The notes below the pieces were generated by a model. The model searched no databases. It saw only the letters and a program-made list of their open reading frames with translations, and was not told where the DNA came from. A program made the position numbers and the translations under genes. A DNA stretch of 64,000 nucleotides from Bacteroidales bacterium (GTDB lineage: Bacteria > Bacteroidota > Bacteroidia > Bacteroidales > Muribaculaceae): contig SUXH01000005.1 of the NCBI GenBank assembly GCA_015061055.1, forward strand, positions 1 to 64,000, read 5' to 3'. Below, piece after piece: positions 25,283 to 35,151 of this stretch. How positions within the stretch are numbered: position 1 is the stretch's first letter; every line of letters starts with the position of its first letter.

Positions 25283-26530
25283 TCAGTTAATCTTGTTTTG
25301 CCAGAACCACATTTGGTTGAAGTTCACACTCAAAGTGATATTGAAGTAGTCTTCAACAATGTATTTCACCGGAGCCGAAGCGCGGTGCTTGTATTCGAAA
25401 CCGAGGTTGATTACAGTTTTACTTCCCGGAGCAGGCAGACCAAAACCACAAGTAACTCCGTATTCGCGCACATTGTTTCCGCTCACGTTCACATAGTCGT
25501 GATTGTAGTAAGCACCCAAACGATAGTTTACTCTACGGAAGAATCCTCCTCTTTGTCGTGGAGTGTATTGCAAACCACCTGCTACTTTCCAACGATTGTC
25601 GAATGTGAGTTCTCCACCATTGTTGTCCAATCCTTCTACTTTAGCAAAAGGAGCATCTTTCCACTTTTGGTAAGTAAGGTCGACTTCGGCTAATATTTTT
25701 TTATCGTATTCGTAGCTCAAACCAACGCCAAGGCTGAGGGGTGTGTAGTTATTGTTTTTAAGTGTTTGGAATCCGATAGTGTCGACGCGAGAGTCGTTGG
25801 TCATATCGTAGTAGGCACCCCAAGTTTGTCCGTGAAGTGATTTTTTTGGCGTGAAAGTGGCACCGATAGATACCTTGTTCTTCTTGTTGAGGTTTAAAGT
25901 GTAGAGGGCGCCGATTTTAATGTCCCATGAACGCACTTGAATGATTCTTTCAAATAGGGTGGTACTTGTGCTGTAGATATAGTTGTCGTAGATGTTTGTA
26001 CCGAAAAGGTAACCTACGTTAACACCTAAAGACAATCCTTTAAACGGATTGTAAGCAGCACCAGCGTAAAGAAGGTTAAGCCCGCCACCACCGGCTCTTG
26101 CTTCGCTACCATTATCAATTTCGGCTGCAATTTCGTAACCAACCGAAGAATAAGGAAGTAAACCGATACTTGCGCCCATCTTCTTGCTCAAAGGGAATTG
26201 CATTGTGATGTAGTCAATACCGCCACCTGTGCTGGATGCTTTCTTGTCGCCTTCCTTGGCTTGAAGAATGCTGACATCGATACCTGCGTCCCATAGGAAT
26301 GTGAGTGAGTCGATTGCTGCGTAAGAAGCAGGGTTCATTACGTTGATTTGTCGTCCGCCGTTCATTGCATATCCCACTCCTCCCATAGCGCGCTGTGCGC
26401 TTGTAGCATAGTCGTTAAGAATACCATATCCAAACATTGAGTAAGGACTTGTAGTGTTAGCTTGCGCTTGTGCTACACTTGAGCAAGCAAGAGCTGCTAT
26501 AGAAAGTAATAGATAACGAAGTATCTTCAT
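25283..26530 (-). CDS. Outer-membrane beta-barrel protein (FadL-like)
   Basis: A 415-aa exported protein with signal peptide (cleavage near AQAQANTT) and many alternating beta-strands. The N-terminal SPYSMFGYGILND and the block AMGGVGYAMNGGRQINVMNPASYA match the FadL-like porin group seen beside lptC in Bacteroidetes, and it ends in aromatic-rich strands. The substrate is unknown. Upstream 26531-26707 holds only A/T-rich sequence. Confidence 0.75.
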   Translation of the reverse strand: MKILRYLLLSIAALACSSVAQAQANTTSPYSMFGYGILNDYATSAQRAMGGVGYAMNGGRQINVMNPASYAAIDSLTFLWDAGIDVSILQAKEGDKKASSTGGGIDYITMQFPLSKKMGASIGLLPYSSVGYEIAAEIDNGSEARAGGGGLNLLYAGAAYNPFKGLSLGVNVGYLFGTNIYDNYIYSTSTTLFERIIQVRSWDIKIGALYTLNLNKKNKVSIGATFTPKKSLHGQTWGAYYDMTNDSRVDTIGFQTLKNNNYTPLSLGVGLSYEYDKKILAEVDLTYQKWKDAPFAKVEGLDNNGGELTFDNRWKVAGGLQYTPRQRGGFFRRVNYRLGAYYNHDYVNVSGNNVREYGVTCGFGLPAPGSKTVINLGFEYKHRASAPVKYIVEDYFNITLSVNFNQMWFWQNKIN

Positions 26531-26707
26531 TTTAGTTTAGTTCAATAAAATTTAAAAAATAAATAGTAGAAATTCCTAATTGAGAAATTCAACTGCAAAA
26601 ATACTAAATCAATTGCTAATAAAGAGATTTAATGTCGCATTTTTGCAAATTTAAGACAATTATTCACCTTTTTTCTAATTAATTAGGCAAAAAAAGAGGA
26701 ATAAGAG

Positions 26708-27085
26708 TTAATTTTTTGGGTTTTCTTTCTTTTCTACACTCTCAATACGGAAGGTTGCATAAATTTGCAAAACCGCTCCTGCAGTTAGAAATGCAAGCCA
26801 GTCTTTTTCTTGTACATGGTTGTAGAAAGTAGAAAAAAGAATTGCTGCCGAAGCGCAATAGCAAATGGCAGAAACAGTTTGAATGCGATAAAGTCGCTTT
26901 AAAGTGATGTTTTTGCCGGTATATTTTTCGAGCAATCTTGCCAATAGTGTGAAAACGGCACCGGTGGCATAGATGTATTTTAGCCATGAAGGATTAATGC
27001 TAATTAGAGGCAATATTGCCGTAACTAATAGCATAATCATACCAATAGCTAAAAGTATGGATGAAATTTGTTGTCTTCTGTTCAT
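26708..27085 (-). CDS. Small integral membrane protein of unknown function
   Basis: A 125-aa protein with four predicted membrane segments (residues about 9-28, 34-48, 70-86, 96-110). I do not recognise a family. It lies 24 bp downstream of the divIC/ftsB-like gene on the same strand, so it is probably the end of the trmD operon. Confidence 0.65.
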   Translation of the reverse strand: MNRRQQISSILLAIGMIMLLVTAILPLISINPSWLKYIYATGAVFTLLARLLEKYTGKNITLKRLYRIQTVSAICYCASAAILFSTFYNHVQEKDWLAFLTAGAVLQIYATFRIESVEKKENPKN

Positions 27086-27109
27086 ATTGTGTTGTGGTTT
27101 GATTATTAA

Positions 27110-27442
27110 TTATGGAATGTCGGTGATAAACACATCTTCTTTTTCTCGTTTCATTCCGTATTGCTCGCGTGCAATGCGTTCGAGAGTTTCTCGGTCGGTT
27201 GCCAACGAATGAGCTTTCTGGCGATACATTTGTGTGGTATCGTTGTATTTGTCGATTTCGACTTTTAGCTCATCTATTGTTTTTTGGTATTCCAAAATGT
27301 TCAGGTAACTGTTTCGTCCGAAGAAAATCATAATTAAGAATACAAGGATTACGATAACCCATTTAATGTTGATCCAATCGGGAATCCAACGGGTTAGAGC
27401 AAATTGCCTTTTTTGCTTGTTGTGTTTTTTGTCTTGTGCCAT
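27110..27442 (-). CDS. FtsB/DivIC-like septum formation protein
   Basis: A 110-aa bitopic protein: a basic N-terminus, one transmembrane helix (about 28-42, WVIVILVFLIMIFFG), a coiled coil (EYQKTIDELKVEIDKYN) and the conserved ERIAREQYGMKREKEDVF segment typical of the DivIC/FtsB family. It stabilises the divisome. It lies 12 bp after trmD. Confidence 0.85.
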   Translation of the reverse strand: MAQDKKHNKQKRQFALTRWIPDWINIKWVIVILVFLIMIFFGRNSYLNILEYQKTIDELKVEIDKYNDTTQMYRQKAHSLATDRETLERIAREQYGMKREKEDVFITDIP

Positions 27443-27454
27443 TGTGTGTGTTTA

Positions 27455-28132
27455 TTAATCTTTCAATAGGTCGGGGCGTAATTCTATCGTACGTTTAACT
27501 GCCATTTCGTGTTTCCATTCCGAAATTTTTGCCTCGTGTCCTGATAGTAGGATTTCGGGAACTTTCCAGCCTTTGTATTCGGCGGGACGTGTATATACCG
27601 GCGGAGCGAGCAGGTTGTCTTGAAAAGAATCGCTGAGGGCCGATTGTTCGTCGCCGATAGCTCCGGGGATAAGGCGCACAATGGCATCGGTAATTACAGC
27701 AGCCGGAAGCTCGCCCCCTGTGAGCACATAATCTCCGATAGATATTTCCTTTGTAATGAGGTGCTCGCGAATGCGATAGTCGACACCTTTGTAATGCCCG
27801 CATAAGATTATAAGATTCTTGGCGAGCGACAGAGTGTTAGCCATTGGTTGGTTAAGTACTTCACCATCGGGTGAGGTAAAAATCACTTCATCATATTCGC
27901 GTTGTGCTTTGAGGTGTGAGATTGCTCGGTCCACCGGCTCAATCTGTATCACCATTCCCGCTTCGCCCCCGAAAGGATAATCGTCGACTCGTCGGTGCTT
28001 GTTTTGCGAGTAGTCGCGCAAGTCGTGAATAACGATGTCTACCAACCCCTTGTCCTGCGCACGTTTCAGTATCGAGGTGTTGAGTGGCGATGTGAGCATT
28101 TCAGGCATCACAGTGATTATGTCGATTCTCAT
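27455..28132 (-). CDS. trmD: tRNA (guanine-N1)-methyltransferase TrmD
   Basis: A TrmD of 225 aa from [12 protein letters not shown]; an upstream ATG at 28150 would add six residues. The SPOUT knot is clear: [28 protein letters not shown] and [15 protein letters not shown], followed by [16 protein letters not shown]. It makes m1G37 in tRNAs reading CNN codons and uses SAM. Confidence 0.96.
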   Translation of the reverse strand: MRIDIITVMPEMLTSPLNTSILKRAQDKGLVDIVIHDLRDYSQNKHRRVDDYPFGGEAGMVIQIEPVDRAISHLKAQREYDEVIFTSPDGEVLNQPMANTLSLAKNLIILCGHYKGVDYRIREHLITKEISIGDYVLTGGELPAAVITDAIVRLIPGAIGDEQSALSDSFQDNLLAPPVYTRPAEYKGWKVPEILLSGHEAKISEWKHEMAVKRTIELRPDLLKD

Positions 28133-28182
28133 TTTATCTTCGTTGTTCATCTTGAGGTGCTTTTTTGTGTGAAGTAGAATTG

Positions 28183-29292
28183 TTATTTCTTTTCGGTTGG
28201 CAATGCTTCCTCAAGAAGTCCTATTTCCATTATACCACCGGTGGCAGGGTGAAACTTTACATAAGACGGCTTCTTTTTATCGGTGAATAATGTAGGGGCA
28301 AGACCATAGTCGATACCGAATTGAGCGACGTCGAACATATCGTTAAACCATTCTTTTCCATCGTGATGGATAGTTATTTGCGCTTTGCCCGGAATTTTAT
28401 ACATTATAGCTCCTTTAGGAATTTGTTTTACGATGCCTTTTTCGTCGAGAGGCATAGAACCTTTTGTGATTGCTGTAACCGAGATGTAAACGGGTTCGCC
28501 GCTCAAGTCATCTTTGCTTGTGATACCATTGATGTCGGAGATGCGCAACACCACTTCTTTCTCTATGCTGTCGGTGGGAACGAAATCGAATGTTTTTACT
28601 GCAGTAGCAGTCTGAGTAGTACCGAGGAATAGTGCCATAAGAGCTTCTTCTCGCTTATCAAGTTCGTTGAGTACAAGTCGCATAGATTCTCCATCGGCAG
28701 GCATCTGGTCGGCTTCGCCTATGGCATAGTTGTTGCGACTTTCTCTTATCTTATATATGGCTTGTGCCACCAATTCGGCGCGTTTCGATAGTGAACCGCT
28801 TGCGAGTATTTCGCCCGATAGCGATGATAGATAGGCATTGTTGTCGAGCACACTTGTGGTGAGTGGCGAGCCTTCCTTGCTTTCATAGGATTCGGTGGTT
28901 ACGTCTTCGGTGTTGATTGCAAGAGGCAATCCGTTTTCATCAACAATTATGAATGGGGTTGCACCTGCCTTGAATTGTATCAAATATTCATTTCCTTTCT
29001 CGGGTATCCCATAGGAAGTCACTTTTATGCTTTTCAGTGTCCACGATTGAGAATCTTCGAGGATTACATTGTCGGTTCCGAGATACATCTTAGCATAGTT
29101 GTAGAGTTCACCTTTTTTCTTAATGGTTTGTTGCGCTTCTACCTCGATGCGAAGGTGTGTTTTAGGCAACGAATATATCAATCCATAGTCGTTGTGCTTT
29201 GCCGCCACTAATTTTTGTAATAATTGGGCATTGGATGTTGCCGATACGCATAGCACTATCGCTAATAAGAATATTTTCAGTTTGTGAGTCAT
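28183..29292 (-). CDS. DUF4831 family exported protein
   Basis: A 369-aa protein with a signal peptide ([13 protein letters not shown]). The sequence around [26 protein letters not shown] and [10 protein letters not shown] is characteristic of DUF4831, a Bacteroidetes envelope family without known function. It lies between nnrDE and trmD on the same strand. Confidence 0.75.
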   Translation of the reverse strand: MTHKLKIFLLAIVLCVSATSNAQLLQKLVAAKHNDYGLIYSLPKTHLRIEVEAQQTIKKKGELYNYAKMYLGTDNVILEDSQSWTLKSIKVTSYGIPEKGNEYLIQFKAGATPFIIVDENGLPLAINTEDVTTESYESKEGSPLTTSVLDNNAYLSSLSGEILASGSLSKRAELVAQAIYKIRESRNNYAIGEADQMPADGESMRLVLNELDKREEALMALFLGTTQTATAVKTFDFVPTDSIEKEVVLRISDINGITSKDDLSGEPVYISVTAITKGSMPLDEKGIVKQIPKGAIMYKIPGKAQITIHHDGKEWFNDMFDVAQFGIDYGLAPTLFTDKKKPSYVKFHPATGGIMEIGLLEEALPTEKK

Positions 29293-29319
29293 ATAAATCG
29301 ATTTTTGTGGTATGATTTG

Positions 29320-30849
29320 TTATAAGTTCTCGTTTCGCGACATTATATCCTTTATCACAGGGCCTATGTTGTCGACAATGTCGCTTGCCAACACTGAGTA
29401 TGAGCCGTAACGTTTCTCGGCATATTCGCCAGCCATTCCGTGAATGAATACTCCCATGGCAGCACACAGCTCCATTTCGTATCCTTGGGCTGCAAGACTT
29501 CCTATGATACCTGTAAGCACATCGCCACTTCCCGGAGTGGCAAGAGCCGGACTGCCGGAGCTGTTGATATACACTTTTTCATCGGGGCGCACAATCATTG
29601 TGTGTCGTCCTTTCAGCACGATTATTATTTTGTAGCGTTTTGCCATACTGATAGCTTTGCATAGTCGGCTTTCGTCGCTTGGTTGCTCGCCAAAGAGACT
29701 GTGGAATTCGCCCACGTGTGGTGTGATGACCGACATTGGCGGTATGCACGACAATAACATATGGTTGTTTGCTATGGCATTGATAGCGTCGGCATCGATG
29801 ATACAAGGTTTCTTGTATCGCTTGAATAGTGAGTCGATTGCAAGTTCTGTACGCTTGTCGTTGCCCAATCCCGGTCCGATGGCTATAGCATGGTATTCGC
29901 GATCGATTGCTACTTCAGTTACTACCGACGATTCGAGGTCGTAGTTACAACAGGCTTCGGGTACGGCACTTTGCAACACATAGAATCCGCATCGAGGAGA
30001 GTGTACGGTGAGTCTGCCTACACCCGAACGTAATGCCCCTTTTGCCGACAATACTGCTGCTCCCATCATTCCATAACTTCCCGCCACGAGCAACATTGAG
30101 CCGTAATCTTTTTTGCTCGAATATTCTTGTCGTTTGCGCAACACACGTCGCACGTCGGCTTCTTCGAGTAAAGTAAAATTGCTTTGTACTTTGCGATAAG
30201 CGTTAAGATTGAAGTCTATATCGATTACTTTACACGTACCTATATATTCTTCATTTTCGGAGAAGAAGAATGATAGGCGTTTCGATTTGAGTGCAAGAGT
30301 GAGATTGGCTTTTATGATATTGCTTCGAGCATTGCTTTGGTTCCATTCGGCAAGCAATCCTGATGGCGTGTCGATAGCTACGATGTAGGCCCCCGATTCG
30401 TTGATATACTGAATGAGCATTGCAAACCCTCCTTTAAGAGGCGAGGTAAGCCCTGTACCAAACAATCCGTCGATGACCACGTGGTCGGGCGAAATGTAAG
30501 GCATATCAAATTTTGTTGTAATTTCGGTGAAGTCCACCCCCTCAATGCTTTTTATTTTGTCGCGGTATATGCGGCATATATCAGTGATGGGCAATGAGTT
30601 GATGTTGAACAACAATATTTCTACTTTATAACCTTGCTCGATGAGAATCTGAGCAGTTGCGAGAGCAATACTGCCGTTGTAGCCCGGTCCTGCAAAGAGT
30701 ATAAATGGCTTTTTAGGTAGCCAACGTGATATTATTTCATATGCTACCGACGATGCGATGCGCTCGATAAGCGCCACTCCGCCATCGTTTTCGGCTACGA
30801 TAGTACTTTCTAAAAGGTTTTCGAATGCTTTAGTGTTCAGTATCTTCAT
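29320..30849 (-). CDS. nnr: Bifunctional NAD(P)H-hydrate epimerase/dehydratase
   Basis: A 509-aa fused metabolite-repair enzyme. The N-terminal YjeF_N epimerase (residues 1 to about 215) shows FAGPGYNGSIALA, VIDGLFGTGL and AIDTPSGL. The C-terminal ADP-dependent dehydratase has the ribokinase-like AIGPGLGND, TPHVGEFHSLFG and ATPGSGDVLTGIIG. It repairs hydrated NADH and NADPH. Confidence 0.95.
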   Translation of the reverse strand: MKILNTKAFENLLESTIVAENDGGVALIERIASSVAYEIISRWLPKKPFILFAGPGYNGSIALATAQILIEQGYKVEILLFNINSLPITDICRIYRDKIKSIEGVDFTEITTKFDMPYISPDHVVIDGLFGTGLTSPLKGGFAMLIQYINESGAYIVAIDTPSGLLAEWNQSNARSNIIKANLTLALKSKRLSFFFSENEEYIGTCKVIDIDFNLNAYRKVQSNFTLLEEADVRRVLRKRQEYSSKKDYGSMLLVAGSYGMMGAAVLSAKGALRSGVGRLTVHSPRCGFYVLQSAVPEACCNYDLESSVVTEVAIDREYHAIAIGPGLGNDKRTELAIDSLFKRYKKPCIIDADAINAIANNHMLLSCIPPMSVITPHVGEFHSLFGEQPSDESRLCKAISMAKRYKIIIVLKGRHTMIVRPDEKVYINSSGSPALATPGSGDVLTGIIGSLAAQGYEMELCAAMGVFIHGMAGEYAEKRYGSYSVLASDIVDNIGPVIKDIMSRNENL

Positions 30850-30937
30850 AATTAGTGAGGTGTATCTACCTATGTTTTCTCAAATTAATCGAGGGACGTT
30901 TTCTCCTTTTTTAAAAGGAGATGTTACCCTAATTTTG

Positions 30938-30945
30938 CAAAGATA
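30938..30945 (-). promoter_or_regulatory. Candidate -7 box for nnr
   Basis: On the minus strand TATCTTTG matches TAnnTTTG, about 90 bp before the nnr ATG. No clear -33 is seen. A small hairpin (CTCCTTTT-TT-AAAAGGAG, about 30903-30920) lies in the resulting leader. The rest of the 30850-31117 gap is A/T-rich and featureless apart from the divergent hpt promoter. Confidence 0.35.
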
Positions 30946-31068
30946 CGTTTTTTTGTGGTTAATTTGGAATTTCCTATGCAAATAAATATAAAATTGAGAA
31001 AAAGATGTGTAGTGTAGTCGGTTTTCGAAAAAAAACCACAAGAAAACGAAAACATAAAGCTTAATTTA

Positions 31069-31099
31069 TTGTAAAAACGCTCAATATTTCGTAAATTTG
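31069..31099 (+). promoter_or_regulatory. Candidate hpt promoter
   Basis: TTG (31069-31071) and TAAATTTG (31092-31099) are 20 bp apart, giving a start near 31103 and a 15-nt leader before ATG 31118. An upstream TTG start codon proposed by the open frame would lie inside this -7 box, so it is unlikely. Confidence 0.55.
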
Positions 31100-31117
31100 C
31101 CCAAATTTTTTTCAAAA

Positions 31118-31681
31118 ATGAGTAAAAGTAAGATTACTGCAAAAGGCCTCACATTTGAACCTTTTCTCTTGAGAGAAGAAATCGCAAAGCAAGTGAATCG
31201 TGTGGCGGAGGAAATTAAGAGAGATTGTGGCAATGAAGCGCCATTGTTCTTGTGTGTTCTTAATGGAGCATTTGTGTTTGCAGCCGATTTGTTTCGTGCA
31301 TGCGACATCGCAGGCAGTGAAATAGCGTTCATTCGATACAAGTCTTACGAAGGAATGTCTACCACCGGTAAAGTGCGTCAGGTGTTGGGTTTGGAGGAGG
31401 ACCTTACAGACAGAACAATTATAATCGTTGAAGACATTGTCGACACAGGTATAACAGCTAAGGCTCTGATAGCCGATTTGAAGGTAAAGAATCCGAAGTC
31501 GGTGAAATTTGCCACCTTGTTATTCAAGCCCGAGTCGTTACAAACCGATGCAGTACCCGATTATGTTGGATTTGAAATACCGTCGAAGTTTATCATAGGT
31601 TACGGGTTGGACGTAGACGGTGAGTGCCGCAATCTGAGCGACATATATGTGCTTAGCGAAGATTGCGATACAGCAGAATAA
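31118..31681 (+). CDS. hpt: Hypoxanthine phosphoribosyltransferase
   Basis: A 187-aa type I phosphoribosyltransferase. The PRPP-binding motif IIIVEDIVDTGITAK, the flexible loop region RYKSYEGMSTTGKV and the C-terminal GYGLDVDGECRNL are canonical for HPRT. It salvages hypoxanthine and guanine to nucleotides. The neighbouring adk, 54 bp downstream, fits a nucleotide-metabolism unit. Confidence 0.95.
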   Translation: MSKSKITAKGLTFEPFLLREEIAKQVNRVAEEIKRDCGNEAPLFLCVLNGAFVFAADLFRACDIAGSEIAFIRYKSYEGMSTTGKVRQVLGLEEDLTDRTIIIVEDIVDTGITAKALIADLKVKNPKSVKFATLLFKPESLQTDAVPDYVGFEIPSKFIIGYGLDVDGECRNLSDIYVLSEDCDTAE

Positions 31682-31735
31682 AGCTCAATGAACTTATGAA
31701 TCACAATCTATAGAAACAAATTAAAATTCTCATTT

Positions 31736-32314
31736 ATGTTTAATCTTGTTATTTTTGGAGGTCCCGGTTCCGGAAAGGGGACTCAGAGTGACCTTTTGAT
31801 TGAAGAATACGGATTATTCCACATTTCTACAGGAGCAGTGCTTCGCGACCAAATAAGTCGTGGCACTGAACTTGGCAAAATTGCCGATAGTTTTATTTCG
31901 GGCGGAAATCTTATTCCCGATGACTTGATGGTGAGTATTTTGGGTAAGGTATTGGACGAAAATGCCGATAAGATTGATAAAGGCGTGATTTTCGACGGAT
32001 TCCCTCGCACTATTGAGCAGGCTAAGTCGCTTACTACACTTCTCGGTGAGCGCAATATGAAACTCAATACAGTGATTGGACTTGAAGTAGACGACGCCGA
32101 GTTGACCAAGCGTCTTATCAAGCGTGGACAGGAGTCGGGACGTAGTGACGACAATGCCGAAACCATCAAGAAACGTCTTGAAGTGTATCACAAGCAAACC
32201 TCTCCATTGCGTGATTATTATATTGGTGAGGGTGTGTACGCAGCTATCGAGGGTAATGGCACAATTGCCGATATTTTTGCCGACATCAAGGTTGCAGTAG
32301 AAAAGGCAAAATAA
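31736..32314 (+). CDS. adk: Adenylate kinase
   Basis: A 192-aa adenylate kinase with P-loop FGGPGSGKGTQ, HISTGAVLRD, the FDGFPRT motif and RGQESGRSDD. It interconverts ATP, ADP and AMP and is of the short-LID type expected from its length. A strong terminator follows; the obg gene that commonly follows adk in Bacteroidales is absent here. Confidence 0.97.
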   Translation: MFNLVIFGGPGSGKGTQSDLLIEEYGLFHISTGAVLRDQISRGTELGKIADSFISGGNLIPDDLMVSILGKVLDENADKIDKGVIFDGFPRTIEQAKSLTTLLGERNMKLNTVIGLEVDDAELTKRLIKRGQESGRSDDNAETIKKRLEVYHKQTSPLRDYYIGEGVYAAIEGNGTIADIFADIKVAVEKAK

Positions 32315-32332
32315 TATAATAAAGTCACTAAA

Positions 32333-32383
32333 AAGGATAATGCGGAATGTAGCTTATAGCCACACTCCGCATTACCTTTTTTA
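32333..32383 (+). terminator. Terminator after adk
   Basis: A long stem (GGATAATGCGGA on the left, TCCGCATTACC on the right, with imperfect pairing extended inward) is followed by TTTTTTA. Confidence 0.85.
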
Positions 32384-32432
32384 CCCCATTAATTATTGTT
32401 TCCTAAAATTACTATAAATAAGAGCTTATTCC

Positions 32433-32504
32433 CAAGAAAAATAGTACGCAAAAAGTACGCAAATTCAAAAAGTGCCGATTTCATCGATGTTTTTCGCACA
32501 CTTT
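32433..32504 (+). repeat. 72-bp direct repeat, left copy
   Basis: This 72-bp segment is repeated at 33445-33516 with two mismatches (positions 32482 and 32498). It contains an 11-bp tandem unit, AGTACGCAAAA then AGTACGCAAAT, that looks like a pair of protein-binding sites in the same helical phase. The two copies bracket the gene at 32593-33384. Together they may be the ends of a small integrated or recombined element. Confidence 0.85.
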
Positions 32505-32592
32505 TCAACACATAAAAACAATGTAAAAACGCAGAATCTATTTTACAATAATAGTCCTAAGATTACAGCGATAAGAAAAATATCTTTCTTAT

Positions 32593-33384
32593 TTACCATT
32601 TAGTACCTAATCTCCCATGTATCATTACCCTAACACTTCTATTATGATAATCACTTTTAGTTCTATAATCTGCTGATTTTACACTATAAACAGTAGTTCC
32701 TCCATATGAATTAGGAAACCCTTGACGATATTCTCTTTCTTTAGAAAAAATCTTTTGTAGTTCTTTTGTCTTGTTTTTATAATTCCTTACTTTATATGCT
32801 TTACACCTCAGAAAATCGCCTTGTATATTCGATGCAATATACATCGTATTCATACCCTTTTCATTATCGATTGGAAGAATCGTTTCCACGAAACAATTAA
32901 TACTGTCTTTTTCTTCTAATTCAATAAATATTTCCGAACCGATAATACCAAATGGCGTTTCAGCATAAGTCGGAACATATAAACAGCTTTTGTTCTTATT
33001 ACTCTTTTGAAAATATGCCGATTGCCAATCAGGATAAGATAAATAGCAAACCTTTGCTGTGTCTCCTATCATTTGACTGATTTCCTGAGGTAGAAGGACT
33101 ATACTATCATTTTCAATCAGCAAACCTATTGCAGAATCCAATAGTTTATTTTGTTCTTCATTCAATAAGGCTAAGGAGTCTCCTTCAAACAAATTTTTAG
33201 CTTCGTTATCACCTTCTTCACCTGCTAACATATAATTTCTTGATTCTTCAGCGAATCTTTTCAAATCTTTCTGGAATATTTCTTGTGTTCTTGGCATTTG
33301 TGTACAAGTGTCGTTACCTTCAGCCGACACCATTATGGCTGTGCAAAAAGCAATCACAGATAATATCATTTTCTTTGTATTCAT
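32593..33384 (-). CDS. Exported protein of unknown function between direct repeats
   Basis: A 263-aa protein beginning MNTKKMILSVIAF with a signal peptide ending near VSAEG. The longer frame up to 33480 starts inside the right repeat and spoils the signal peptide, so I chose the internal ATG. The body is acidic and asparagine/lysine-rich, with a C-terminus containing YGGTTVYSVKSADYRT. I recognise no family. It is the only gene inside the 72-bp repeats, and its composition is more AT-rich than adk or hpt, which fits recent acquisition. Confidence 0.65.
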   Translation of the reverse strand: MNTKKMILSVIAFCTAIMVSAEGNDTCTQMPRTQEIFQKDLKRFAEESRNYMLAGEEGDNEAKNLFEGDSLALLNEEQNKLLDSAIGLLIENDSIVLLPQEISQMIGDTAKVCYLSYPDWQSAYFQKSNKNKSCLYVPTYAETPFGIIGSEIFIELEEKDSINCFVETILPIDNEKGMNTMYIASNIQGDFLRCKAYKVRNYKNKTKELQKIFSKEREYRQGFPNSYGGTTVYSVKSADYRTKSDYHNRSVRVMIHGRLGTKW

Positions 33385-33444
33385 AGATTTTTTACGTTTT
33401 AAGTTTCTACTGATACAAAAATACAAATCTTGCAATAAAAAATG

Positions 33445-33516
33445 CAAGAAAAATAGTACGCAAAAAGTACGCAAATTCAAAAAGTGCCGATTTTATCGAT
33501 GTTTTTCGCCCACTTT
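33445..33516 (+). repeat. 72-bp direct repeat, right copy
   Basis: The second copy of the repeat at 32433-32504, 1012 bp away and in the same orientation, 70 of 72 bases identical. It lies upstream of the exported protein gene it helps bracket. The rest of the 33385-33759 gap is A/T-rich; I see nothing else in it except a weak TATCTTTA box before the DUF456 gene. Confidence 0.85.
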
Positions 33517-33759
33517 CTCAATAAAAAAATAAATGCAGAATGTGTTGCACTAATGAAATATCTTCGATGTTTTCTGTCGGGTGGTGGTACCTTCTCATAA
33601 GGTTGAGGTTCATCTCAGGGGTTCCATTATTATGATTATGACCAATCATTGGTTAGAGTGTAAATTGTTAGTTCGGATTGCATAGAAAAAATAAGATTTA
33701 TTCGGTCGAAAATAGAATAATGTTATACTAAAAAATAGTATCTTTACATCGTTAAAAAT

Positions 33760-34248
33760 ATGATTATGGAAATTACATTGCTTATACTTTCTATTTTGTG
33801 TGCATTACTTGGTGTAGCGGGCTGTATATTGCCTGTGTTGCCAGGACCTCCACTTACTTACCTATCGATGTGGCTGTTGCATTGGAGTGGATATGCTGAG
33901 TTCTCTATGACTGAGATGGTGGTGTGGGGAGTGGTGATGATTGTAGTGAGTGTGGTCGATTTTCTGCTCACTCCGATGATGACACGACGTTTTGGCGGAA
34001 GCTCTGCCGGAGGTTGGGGTTCGCTTGTGGGAATGATAGCAGGCTTTTTTATTCCTGTTCCTATGCTCGGTCCTGTGATAGGCGCTTTTGCAGGAGCGTT
34101 GATAGCCGAGAAACTGATAAGCAGAAAGACATCGGGCGATGCTACGCGAGCCGCAGTGGGGTCGTTCCTGGCATTTATTGTAGGAACGGGATTGAAGTTG
34201 ATGGCTTGTGTTGGAATGATAGTAGCTTGTGTAGTGGCTGTGTGGTGA
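33760..34248 (+). CDS. DUF456 family membrane protein
   Basis: A 162-aa hydrophobic protein with the family pattern GCILPVLPGPPLTYL near the N-terminus and glycine-rich later segments (GGWGSLVGMIAGFF, LGPVIGAFAGALIAE). The function of DUF456 is unknown. Its stop directly abuts the stop of the convergent transporter gene, with no terminator between. Confidence 0.85.
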   Translation: MIMEITLLILSILCALLGVAGCILPVLPGPPLTYLSMWLLHWSGYAEFSMTEMVVWGVVMIVVSVVDFLLTPMMTRRFGGSSAGGWGSLVGMIAGFFIPVPMLGPVIGAFAGALIAEKLISRKTSGDATRAAVGSFLAFIVGTGLKLMACVGMIVACVVAVW

Positions 34249-35151
34249 TTATTTTTTTCGCCATGGTCGCAATCCGTTCTGAGCTACATATATACCGAAA
34301 AGAATAAACACCGTACCGACAACGGCAATAATGGTGAGAGGCTCGTGCAGAATGGCTACCGAACACACTAATGAAACGACAGGTTGTGAATAAAGGTAGT
34401 TGGAGGCTCGAATGGTGCCGAGCTTTTCGAGGACCAAATTCCATGAATAGAAGCATAGCATTGATGCTATGATGCCGAGAAATAGAATGTTGAGCGACAC
34501 TTGTGTGTGTGAAAATGATTCAAGATGTAATGGTTCTCCATCGAGTAATATTACGGGCATCATTGTTATTAGTCCATAGAAGAATATCTTACGAGTTACA
34601 AACCACATACTATATCGACCGTCGAAACGGCGTAACACAACACTATATACAGCCCACGATAGGGCGGCGATGAATGCAAGAGTGTCGCCTATGGGGTTGA
34701 ATTTCAATATCTTCCCGTTGAGAACTACAAGTGCCATACCGGCAAGTGCAATCAGTGAACCTGCTGTGAGCCGGGCTGTGATACGTTCGCTCTTGATGCA
34801 AATGATGGCAAGCAGGGCTGTGAGTACAGGTGTGCTACACACGATAAGTGCTACGTTGGAGGTGATGGTGTACTGTAAAGCGGTGTTTTCGGCGAGGAAA
34901 TAGATTGTGCCTCCCATAAATCCCGCAATGGCGAGAAAGAATTCGTCGGCAAAGGATTGTGCGAGAATCTTACGTGAGAAAAACCATGACAACACATAAG
35001 CTATGCCAAATCGGTAACACATAATCTCGGCAGGTGTGAGATTGTGATTGAGTAGCACTTTGGTGGAGGCAAATGTTGTACCCCACACGAAAATGGTGAT
35101 TATTGCGAGTATGTGATAGCCCCATGATGGGGAATTCGAGTTAAATGTCAT
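34249..35151 (-). CDS. EamA/DMT-family transporter
   Basis: A 300-aa protein with about ten hydrophobic helices in two EamA repeats (GYHILAIITIFVWGTTFASTK; GDTLAFIAALSWAVYSVV). Such drug/metabolite transporters move amino acids or other small metabolites; the substrate is unknown. It is transcribed towards the DUF456 gene. Confidence 0.88.
   Translation of the reverse strand: MTFNSNSPSWGYHILAIITIFVWGTTFASTKVLLNHNLTPAEIMCYRFGIAYVLSWFFSRKILAQSFADEFFLAIAGFMGGTIYFLAENTALQYTITSNVALIVCSTPVLTALLAIICIKSERITARLTAGSLIALAGMALVVLNGKILKFNPIGDTLAFIAALSWAVYSVVLRRFDGRYSMWFVTRKIFFYGLITMMPVILLDGEPLHLESFSHTQVSLNILFLGIIASMLCFYSWNLVLEKLGTIRASNYLYSQPVVSLVCSVAILHEPLTIIAVVGTVFILFGIYVAQNGLRPWRKK

Noticed and set aside
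33385-33480. Longer start for the exported protein between the direct repeats
   Set aside because: It begins inside the right-hand repeat and would bury the signal peptide that starts at 33384.
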